Assembly: GCA_020698575.1 (NCBI GenBank)
Contig: CM036251.1
Location: 17,457,288 to 17,521,287, forward strand
Direction of reading: 5' to 3'
Source: Bostrychus sinensis
Taxonomy: Eukaryota > Chordata > Actinopteri > Gobiiformes > Eleotridae
Length of the DNA stretch: 64,000 nucleotides
Made by a program: the position numbers and the translations under genes. Shown here piece after piece: positions 56,012 through 64,000 of this stretch. Numbering within the stretch: position 1 is the stretch's first letter; each line of letters opens with the position of its first letter. The notes under the pieces were generated by a model. It was not told the DNA's origin and made no database searches. It saw only the letters and a list, made by a program, of their open reading frames with translations.

Positions 56012-57328
56012 CCATCCATCCATCCATCCATCCATCTTCTTCCGCTTTATCCGGGGCCAGGTCGCGGAGGCAGCAGTCTAAGCAGGGACACCCAGACATC
56101 CCTCTCCCTGAACACTTCCTCCAGCTCCTCAGGAGGAACCCCAAGGCGTTCCCAGGCCAGCCAGGAGACGTAGTCCCTCCAGCGTATCCTAGGTCTTCCC
56201 CGGGGCCTCCTCCCGGTGGGACATGCCCGGAACACCTCCCCAGGGAGGCATCCAGGAGGCATCCGGACCAGATGCCCAAGCTACCTCAGCTGGCTCCTCT
56301 CGTGGAGGAGCAGCGGCTCTACTCCGAGCTCCTCCCGGGTAACCGAGCTCCTCACCCTATCTCTAAGGGAGTGCCCAGCCACCCTGCGGAGGAAACTCAT
56401 TTCGGCCGCTTGTATCCGGGATCTTGTCCTTTCGTTCATGACCCAAAGCACATGACCATAGGTGAGAGTAGGAACGTAGATTGACCGGTAAATTGAGAGC
56501 TTCGCCTTTTGACTCAGCTCTTTCTTCACCACAACAAACCGATACAACGACCGCATTACTGCAGACGCTGCACCGATTCATCTGTCGATCTCACGCTTCA
56601 TCCTTCCCTCACTTGTGAACAAGACCCCAAGATACTTGAACTCCTCCACTTGAGGCAGGAACTCCCCCCCGACCTGGAGAGGGCAAGCCACCCTTTTCTG
56701 GTCGAGAACCCTGGCCTCAGACTTGGAGGTGCTGATTCTCATCCCAGCCGCTTCACATTCCGCTGCAAACCGTCCCAGTGCACACTGAAGGTCCTGGCCT
56801 GATGAAGCCAACAGGACAACATCATCCGCAAAATGCAGAGATGACATCCTGTGGACCCCAAACCTGACACCCTCCGGCCCCTGGCTGCACCTAGAAATTC
56901 TGTCCATAAAAATTATGAACAGAACCGGTGACAAAGGGCAGCCCTGCCGGAGTCCAACATGCACTGGGAACAGGTCCGACTTACAACCGGCAATACGAAC
57001 CAAACTCCTGCTCCTGTCATACAGGGACCGGACAGCCCCTAGCAAAGGGCCTCGGACCCCGTACTCCCAGAGCACCCACCAAAGGATGCCACAAGGGACA
57101 CGGTCGAACGCCTTCTCCATGTCCACAAAGCACATGTGGACTGGTTGGGCGAACTCCCATGAACCCTTGAGCACCCGATAGAGGGTGTAGAGCTGGTCCA
57201 ATGTTCCACGGCCAGGACGAAAACCGCATTGTTCCTCCTGGATCCGAGGTTCGACTATCGGCCGAATTCTTCTCTCCAGTACCCTGGAATAGACTTTTCT
57301 CAGCCTCCCCGGGAAAGTCTATTCCAGG
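56012..57328 (-). mobile_element. 5'-truncated LINE (Rex1/RTE-like)
   Basis: Non-LTR retrotransposon on the minus strand. Its 3' end carries a (GGAT)n tail (plus-strand catc repeats at 56012-56035). A 14-bp direct repeat gtgttatgtttttt flanks it at 55998-56011 and 57329-57342, a clear target-site duplication. It encodes the reverse transcriptase from the palm onward and the C-terminal region; endonuclease and 5' part are missing. The extreme 5' end (57298-57328) is inverted relative to the adjoining sequence. Clade by memory only. Confidence 0.85.
56047..57290 (-). pseudogene. LINE reverse transcriptase, truncated and frame-broken
   Basis: Minus-strand frames keep EEQCGFRPGRGTLDQLYTL, motif A (CFVDMEKAFDRVP), GLRQGCPLSPVLF and the catalytic FADD in SSLHFADDVVLLAS within the open stretch 56578-57201. 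The frame then breaks; C-terminal pieces continue at 56281-56556 (AKLSIYRSIYVPTLTYGH) and 56047-56262 (RRPRGRPRIRWRDYVS). The N-terminal endonuclease is absent. RT copies RNA during target-primed insertion; this copy cannot make a complete protein. Confidence 0.8.
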
Positions 57329-57374
57329 GTGTTATGTTTTTTGGCATCGCTATACTGATAACAAGTTTTGCTAA

Positions 57375-58236
57375 AGCCCCTGTCCCACTGTGCTGTTTAA
57401 CGATTTTGTCTGCCTCCGTCTAAATAGTTACGTCAGATGGTGTCATACAGCAGCAAATACAAATTTTTTGGCCATGGACAGTAGATAGAATAGTGTGGGT
57501 AACATCTAAATACATCTGAGAGACGTCTGCTTAAGTATGAGTAATTTCTTCATTAAGCAGCTTGCGGAACATTGAACGCCTGACTAATAGCTGGTTAAGT
57601 ATGAATAACAAACAAACATCATCAGGAATGTTATCCATTGTACATGGCAGCAGAGGAGCAAATGAGGTGGGGCTGCACGCAGGGCCCAAGCTTTTAATAC
57701 CAGCTATGTCCATTTCTGCCCGTCTGGCACTTATCTGTAACTTTTACATGCATTTTGGCTGTTATTCAGACTTGATTAGATGTTAATATACGTTCCTCTA
57801 GCCATATCCATCCATTTCTACCATTACGAGGGCTGTCTTTAGCCTGAGATCAGGCGCTCATGTATTTGTTAAGTGGATGTTTCTTCAGTGTTATTCAGCT
57901 GTTTTCTTGTCGGTTTCACAGTTCCATAGACGTATGGTGTGTTCCGCGGCTGGAGACAGACGAGCTGTCCGCCTGCCCAACAGATATTAAAGTCTAAAAA
58001 TTGGTAAGATTCCGCCCCAGTAATGGTGAAAGCATAAAAATAACACCAGAGTAACATATGAGAACCGCCAATCACTATCGGAAGCTGGCCGTTGAAAATT
58101 TTGAACATTTTCAAAATTTGAAACAGCTAGCACCGTCTGTCAATGTCTAAATTAATTAAACAAACAGAAATGTCCAATAAACATACACCTTTGTTTTTTA
58201 GATGGAATCATTAAACGGCGCAGTGGGACAGGGGCT
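57375..58236. mobile_element. Non-autonomous DNA transposon with 31-bp TIRs
   Basis: Left end agcccctgtcccactgtg (57375 on) and the reverse complement of the right end match over 31 bp with 3 mismatches. TAA flanks both sides (57372-57374 and 58237-58239), fitting a 3-bp TWA-type duplication as in PIF/Harbinger. No transposase frame. It begins 32 bp after the LINE target duplication. Confidence 0.7.
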
Positions 58237-58446
58237 TAAGAGACTTGTTTCTGTCGACAAACTCTAAACCTGGCCACTAATGACAGTACTGCCACACCCT
58301 TTGCTGAACCACCACAGCTGGGACTGCAAACAAATAAGCTTGAGTCTGACCTGATGGATTTTCCTACGTTTGGGTTAGGGTTGTAAATTCACAATTCTCA
58401 CAAAAATCCAGTTTGCTGCACAAGGCAAAGCTAGCGTAGATATATA

Positions 58447-58566
58447 GAGTTTTCTTTTTAACCAGACCAGTACTGTGTGTGACTCTTCTGAAGAAGACTG
58501 CAGGCAGTAGCTGAAACATGTCAAGGTACAAAAACACAGTACTGGTCTGATGAAAGTGAAAACTCT
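58447..58566. repeat. Imperfect inverted repeat with 16-bp perfect core
   Basis: Cagaccagtactgtgt (58463-58478) is exactly complementary to 58534-58549. Weaker pairing extends outward to agagttttc at the left edge and gaaaactct at the right. The loop contains gaagaagactgcaggc. Possibly the end of a decayed mobile element. Confidence 0.6.
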
Positions 58567-59059
58567 AATGAACTAGTGTGGAAGACTAAATGAACCCCTT
58601 AGTCAAAGCCACCTGTACTTTTGCGGCTGCTACTGGTTCCACTACAACACATTGATAAAGCTGACAGCTTTGTTGGAACAGCCACACTGACCTCTCTAAG
58701 AATGACCTGTTCATAAGACTAAGAGTCAAACTGTCAAGAACTAAAACTAGAGTCTGTGACGTTCAGAGGTAAATATTGTGACTACAACATGAGAGCCCCC
58801 AGCTGCAGTACACTCCACAGACTAATGTGTGTGTTGCATTTATTATACACATGCGTGCATAGCTTTACTGTACACACGAGCCATATTAAATCTTTGGAGT
58901 AGTCTGTAGACTATACAAAAATCTTAGATGAGTTATTACCACATTCTTATAGCTTATGACTAAATGCTACTTATAGGCTCAACAGTCTTTTACACAGAGC
59001 TTGTAGAACATAAAAGTATTTTTTTAAGTACTTTGAAGCACTCTTTGCATTAGTGTAAC

Positions 59060-59345
59060 ATGGATATGCTCACTTAAAAAGCTCAGATGAATCTTACCGT
59101 ACCAGTTGCTACAGATGTCCAGAGCGGACAAATGGAGCTGCTGCCTGGAGATGAAACAAATGTGCATGCATTTTTTGAAGCCATAAAGCCTTTTAGTCCT
59201 ATTTCTTGGACTTCTTATATAACGTATGTCCCTGCAAGGCTCCCGTACATTATCAAAGGCTCTATTAAGGGGAGGTGAGCTGGGAGGTGTGGAATTGCAA
59301 TCTGCAATGTCACCACTAGATGCTGCTACACACACTGCACCTTTA
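59060..59345. repeat. Possible MITE or repeat fragment
   Basis: Ends ccactagatgctgctacac followed by actgcacctttaa, a phrase I recognise as recurring in fish repeats. The left boundary is unclear and no inverted end is seen. Confidence 0.35.
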
Positions 59346-59544
59346 ACCACTTATTAGCAGGTAACATTAGCCCAGATGTTTGCTGTGTACTATGACTGAA
59401 CTGATTAGAAATGACCCATACTCTACAGTAAAAGTGTATTTTTACATTTTTTGTTTATGCTGTCACTTGGGGGCTTTTGCACATATAAACTTTTACTTCC
59501 TGTCCTCAAAGTTGGGCTACTGTCATATCATCAGAGACGATACA

Positions 59545-59850
59545 TAACAGTGAAAGTTCTAAACTCAGGAGTGCAGAGTGGTACCTGCTTTCCAGCAAAG
59601 AGTTTTTGGGTTTGATCCTGGCAGCTGGCCAGCTGTGACCTCTCTGAGTCTGTCCTCCCTGTGTTACAGTGGGTTTTCTCCGGGTGCTCCCGCTTCTTCC
59701 CACAGTCCAAAGACATGAACTGGTGAATCTAAATTTCCCCCTGGTGAAAATCTGACAGTTAATGGTTGTCTGATACTGTACGTCTGAGAGTATAGATAAG
59801 CTCCAGCCAACTGTGACCCCTCAGAGGAATAACTGGAAGAAGATGACTGA
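59545..59850 (+). repeat. Family A SINE-like repeat
   Basis: Tttccagcaaagagtttttg head, gtgggttttctccgggtgct, cacagtccaaagacatgaac, ataagctccagcc. Nearly complete but diverged. Confidence 0.6.
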
Positions 59851-61090
59851 ACGAAACATCTGGCTTAATCCAATCTGATTTATGTGACAAAGTAATAAAA
59901 AGCTTTGTATTTGCTCAAAAGATTTGTTCACATTTTTAAGTCATGCCATTGTCACCACAGAAGAAAACAGACTTGAGGATTAGTGTATGGGCTTTCTTTA
60001 AATGCCAGCGTGTGAGTAGGAACAGATTATAAAATCCCCTGCAATGTTTTATTCTTTCAACTTCAGAGCGCCAAAAACATTGAACTTTTCTCCACACTGC
60101 TTCTCCACCTCCATTAGTTCATGCCGTTTGATTGTTCTCTTTAAAATGTTCCCTATTGTCAGAGTGACTTTTATGTACGCCTTTGTTCAGACAGACACTT
60201 TACTTGAGCCAGTGTGAAACAGGCTGTTAAGGTAAAATTGCTATACAAGAAAAGAATAGCAGAAAATGGTCTATACCATGGGCCACGGCAAAACATAAGG
60301 CCAATACAAGGAGTACAACGATATGAAAAGCCTTGTTGCCAGTGTATTGATTATGTAGAGGCTGGTTTCCATTTGAAGTGTCACAATAACAAGTACAGAC
60401 TGCAGAACTGTCACATTAATCAATATGTTTGTAACCTTGTAACTTCTATAGCTACATGATCAAATGATTGGTAAAGGAAAGTCTAGAATAATGAGCAGCA
60501 GGCGTGCATCACAAGTTTGCAAAGTTAATTATGTAAAATAATTCAAAAGGGAAAGTGCATGCTGTTTTGGCACAACACAACCTTCTTAAAAAAAAGAGAC
60601 TTCTTAAATTTGAGCCAATTGAGCACTACATATACACAAGATGGTCTGAGTAAAAGGAGCAGATGGAGAAACCTGCGCTCTAACTTAACCCTCATGCCCT
60701 CATCTAAGTCACGCTACTCTCCTAACTCATTTAGGCCTTTTGAAGTTAGACTACCAGACTTTTTTCTTTTATTTGAAAAAGGATTATGGCTGATTTAAAT
60801 TTGCTGGCCCACTCCTGAATGAGGCGCTGTTGAGTAGAATATGATGGGTTCATCTGCTCACACAAAAAGGAAAAACATAAATAAAAAACAAAAAAGAAAG
60901 AAAACAGAAACAAGGACAAATATTCCCAATGTAAGATATTTAATGAGGCTGAGATGGCTCTAGATGTTTAAGGTAATTTGAATTTGTAAATATTCATACA
61001 GTACATATATTGAGAGATGAAGCTATTATAATCCAAAGCCAGTGGTTTAAGGATGTGACTGATGACTACTATGATATTTAGACATATTTT
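59851..61090. other. Intergenic, no recognised feature
   Basis: AT-rich DNA. Open frames of 79-81 codons at 60214-60459 and 60559-60798 have no recognisable domain. A degenerate hAT-like stretch (ggtggaaagtaactgacac) begins near 61110 and runs to about 61440. Confidence 0.5.
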
Positions 61091-61449
61091 GAGCCTGTAC
61101 AAGTTGAAGTGGTGGAAAGTAACTGACACTTTTACTCAATTAACATTGAAATTTTTGAGGAATACAATTTCCAGAGTACTTAATTTTGAGGGTAAACATT
61201 TTTAAGGTAAAAAATGTTACATTGACTGAGATTTTTTTAATTCTGTAAATAAGTAAAAGCATAAATTCACCTCAGTGTAGGTAGCAGTACCATTTATAGT
61301 CATATAGTAGTAGTAAAAAAGTAGCAGTAGTCATATAACGCCACACTAGCAGAAGAAGTACATTTTGCAGTGCAATTACAAACGAATATTTCAGAAATAC
61401 TTTGAGTTAAGTAACTTCTCACACTATATTTTCTTAAGTAATATTTTTA

Positions 61450-61813
61450 ACAACAACAACAACAACAATAATAATAATAGATTGGATTTATATTACGCTT
61501 TACAAGCTTCTCAAGCTCCTCAAAGCACTTTACAATTTGACCTATTATTCATTCTCTCCTCAGTCACACTCAGTGGTTAGTGTAGCCACAGCTGCCCTGG
61601 GGCAGACTGACAAAAGTGAAGCTGCCATTTTGCATATATGGCCTGTCCAACCACCACTGAACAGTCACACTGAAACATACATTCATAGGCAAGGTTGGTG
61701 AAGTGTCTTGCCGAAGGACACAACGACAGTGTGCAATGCCTGTGGCAGGGCTCGAATCGCCAACCTTCAGGTCAGAGGGTGAACGTCTCTACCAACTGAG
61801 CTACTGTCGCCCC
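61450..61813 (-). repeat. tRNA-derived SINE, complete
   Basis: On the minus strand it begins ggggcgacagtagctcag. The A box is TAGCTCAGTTGGTAG, the B-box region is ggcgattcgagcc, then a body with ttgtgtccttcggcaagac. It ends in a trinucleotide tail (plus-strand caa/taa repeats at 61451-61480). Classic SINE structure with Pol III promoter boxes. Activity unlikely given divergence from a related copy at 62335-62461. Confidence 0.75.
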
Positions 61814-61984
61814 TTTTACCCTTTTACCCTTTTTACTACTAAAGTAATATTATTTAATAGTTTTATTCAAATATAAATTTTGCGTACTCCAACTCTGTCA
61901 AACTGTGAAAGGACACACGGTTAAGACTCTGCCAAGCAAATATGACCAGCTGCTGGAAATAAAACATATTCTTTATTATTGATC

Positions 61985-62240
61985 ATGAAGCATCCTCTGA
62001 AACTTTTCACCAGTTTTATTCAGCACACTTCCTCCGGAGCTAAAATTAATCAGGAAACAATCACAGTAACTGTCTGCTATCACTACTCTCTTTCCTACAC
62101 ATGAGGCCAGAGCTGCCACTCTCTATGCATCCTTAATCAGCTCAGATCAAGAGCAGACGAAGTGAGGAAGGAACAGCACTGAGGAAAAACACCGCTCCTA
62201 AAAAACTGTGTGAAGGCTGGAGATGTGTGTTCCCGTAATT
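61985..62240. promoter_or_regulatory. Candidate conserved non-coding block
   Basis: Unique sequence between two SINEs with tattattgatcatg, taaaattaatcagg and gctatcactac words. No coding signal. Weak evidence. Confidence 0.2.
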
Positions 62241-62334
62241 AAATTCAAATCTGGTGAGTAAAAATGTTTATCACTATAATTACTTAAATAATACAAACAC
62301 TAGAATGTCACTAGACTTTTTTTTCTTTTTTAAC

Positions 62335-62461
62335 CAGCCAAACACAGTGACTGGAGTAGGCAATGTGGGTGAAGTGTCTTGCCCAGGGACACAGCGACAG
62401 TATGCGCTTCGGGCAAGATTGAAACCAGCTATCTTTGGTTGCTTAACCCACTGTCGCTCCA
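62335..62461 (-). repeat. SINE fragment related to 61450-61813
   Basis: Shares gtgaagtgtcttgcccaggg, acacagcgacagtatgcg and the terminal ccactgtcgctcc with the other copy. The 3' tail is missing. Confidence 0.6.
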
Positions 62462-63570
62462 TTCTCTATCTAGACCTCAAGGTTTAGAAGAAATAATAAA
62501 GAAGGTTTGTAAAACGTTGGAAATAGTGTGTCATATGAGGAGACAGAGAGCCCTGGAGAGGTGACACTACACTGTTAAATGACTTGTTACCAGTGCAGCT
62601 CAGTCTGACAGGCAGCTCTCTGTGGACGAATGATTTTCTGCACTGTTGTGGACAGATCTGGAGTTTTATCAAGTCCTTCATTTATCCACCAAGCTTTTCT
62701 GTATGTTAATCTTTGTTTTGCATGAGCTCAAATTGGGTTAAGTTTACAGAACCTGAAACTGTTTGATATTTTTGTAGCATCTTGTGTATGTAACTCTGAG
62801 ATGTATGGGTTTCTGCTCAGGCACTAGCTGTCACAGCCCGTCTGGCATGTGTCACATGACCTGACTTTTGTCCAATCACAGCTTGGCGCCTGTAGACAGC
62901 TGGTATTGACATGTTTCTCCTTCCTTCACACTCGACAACTTTTGTCATCCACAGCTAAAAGCCCAACATTGTCTCTCACACACATTGTCGCCTATTGATT
63001 TGAGTGCTTTTCTCACAAATCCTACACGGTGAGGACATGTCACCAAAAATCACACCTGTCACTAAAACTGTGAGGCTCCATGGACCAAGGTGTTCTTGTT
63101 TATAAGTCCTACCACCTGACTCGCCAGCTGGTTTGTTTCACAGAAACAGATGGCTTCAATCGAAATCACAGGTAGCGTACTTTTAGATAAATATTAGACC
63201 TGGAAAAATAAGTAAATAAAAACAAGAAATCTCATAAAAACAATGGATCATAAATAAATTAGTATTGATACTTTTAATTTGATGGCAGCAATATGTCTCA
63301 AAAGTTGAAGGAAAAGTATTTCTACAAAAGAACTGGGTCTGGGTTCCCAAAGTGGCTTCTGGAGCGCCCTGGGGGTCCACAAAGGTAGGCTGTCAATTCA
63401 ATTTCAATTCCAATTCATTCTTTATTTCAGACACAAGATTTTGGTCCATCGCAACAAATAAAACATATAAAAATATCAAAAAGTAATTCAAAGTCAATGA
63501 AATTATTAAGTACCTAAAAACATTACATAAAAAATCTAATTTGAAATTAATTACATTTATATTCTTGTTT
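62462..63570. other. Intergenic, no recognised gene
   Basis: Mostly unique AT-rich DNA. 62480-62960 is more evenly composed and may hold conserved non-coding sequence. 63395-63520 is a low-complexity stretch (attcaattycaatt, aaacatataaaaat) that may be a repeat tail. Confidence 0.5.
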
Positions 63571-63583
63571 TAAAATATTACTT

Positions 63584-63664
63584 CCATCCATCCATCCATC
63601 TTCTTCCGCTTTATCCGGGGCCAGGTCACGGAGGCAGCAGTCTAAGCAGGGACACCCAGACATC
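63584..63664 (-). mobile_element. Extremely 5'-truncated LINE insertion (81 bp)
   Basis: Nearly identical to the 3' end of the LINE at 56012 (tail of catc repeats, then cttccgctttatccggggcc and gacacccagacatc). Flanked by the 11-bp direct repeat aaatattactt at 63573-63583 and 63665-63675. Only about 60 bp of unique LINE sequence was inserted. Confidence 0.85.
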
Positions 63665-63675
63665 AAATATTACTT

Positions 63676-64000
63676 TAAAACAAATTTTTGCCAACATTCA
63701 GTGTTTTTGTAATGTCTTTATACAGTGTCATGAATAGAGGAAAGTTTTATAGTGGGGGGTTTGCATGGGATTTTTGGAAATGTAAGGGAGCCATGACTCT
63801 CTTGACTTTGGAAATGGCTGCAATAAATGAACCACCTGTTGTTGTTTTCATTAGTAACGTCTCATTTACACCTAATGTGTGCACTATGTCTCAAACACAG
63901 CGTTTTGATGGACTCCAAATTACACAGTATTATTATACAGTATTTTGCTTGTGCAATGTTTTCAGTGTAAATTGGGCGTAATAGTAAAATCATGTGAGTG
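63676..64000. other. Intergenic, no recognised feature
   Basis: A 97-codon open frame (63688-63981) has no recognisable domain or splice context. Probably non-coding. Confidence 0.5.

Noticed and set aside
58547..58563. ctgatga...gaaaac resembling a hammerhead ribozyme core
   Set aside because: No stem II between the two core parts and no supporting stems I and III.
61741..61813. Functional tRNA gene on the minus strand
   Set aside because: A and B boxes are good, but it continues into a SINE body with a trinucleotide tail; pairing of the arms is incomplete.

Overview
This is vertebrate nuclear DNA, most probably from a ray-finned (teleost) fish. Evidence for this is one intron-rich zinc-finger gene with GT-AG exons, AT-rich introns full of fish-type short repeats (tRNA-headed SINEs, hAT-like MITEs, Tc1 copies, a LINE with a GGAT-type tail), and no operon-like packing. 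I cannot name the species.

One protein-coding gene is visible: zfpm1 (FOG1, Friend of GATA 1) on the + strand. The exon with the start codon lies upstream of the window. Eight coding exons are present: 1033-1182, 10207-10341, 31453-31586, 44489-44591, 44778-45029, 47904-48137, 48583-48825 and 48977-51406 (stop codon included). All junctions are GT-AG and the phases agree from exon to exon. In order they encode an acidic N-terminal region, a PR(SET)-like region, the first C2HC finger, three C2H2 fingers, one extra C2H2 finger, then four more C2HC fingers, one C2H2 finger and the PIDLS motif that recruits CtBP. FOG1 binds the N-terminal zinc finger of GATA factors and links them to NuRD and CtBP, mainly in blood and heart development. 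The last exon needs a one-base frame change near 49285-49291 to read through. That is the main caveat on the gene model.

Layout: 1-1032 intron; 1183-10206 intron; 10342-31452 a 21-kb intron; 31587-44488 intron; 44592-44777 short intron; 45030-47903 intron holding a 2-kb foldback element; two short introns; 51407 to about 54.8-55.0 kb probable 3' UTR; then intergenic DNA to 64000, rich in mobile elements. The large introns alternate between repeats and GC-richer, apparently unique islands dense in GATA-type motifs (TTATC/GATAA). They are candidate enhancers. Since FOG1 is a GATA cofactor, feedback control by GATA factors is plausible but is inference.

Mobile DNA includes a foldback element with arms of 0.7-1.0 kb (45747-47729), a decayed Tc1 with a DD34E transposase pseudogene (about 29160-30745), a Tc1 deletion derivative (27507-28461), several MITEs with visible terminal inverted repeats, two tRNA-like SINE families, two LINE families, and a 5'-truncated LINE with a 14-bp target duplication (56012-57328) whose last 81 bp recur as a separate insertion at 63584-63664. 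I saw no rRNA or functional tRNA gene, CRISPR array or clear second protein-coding gene.
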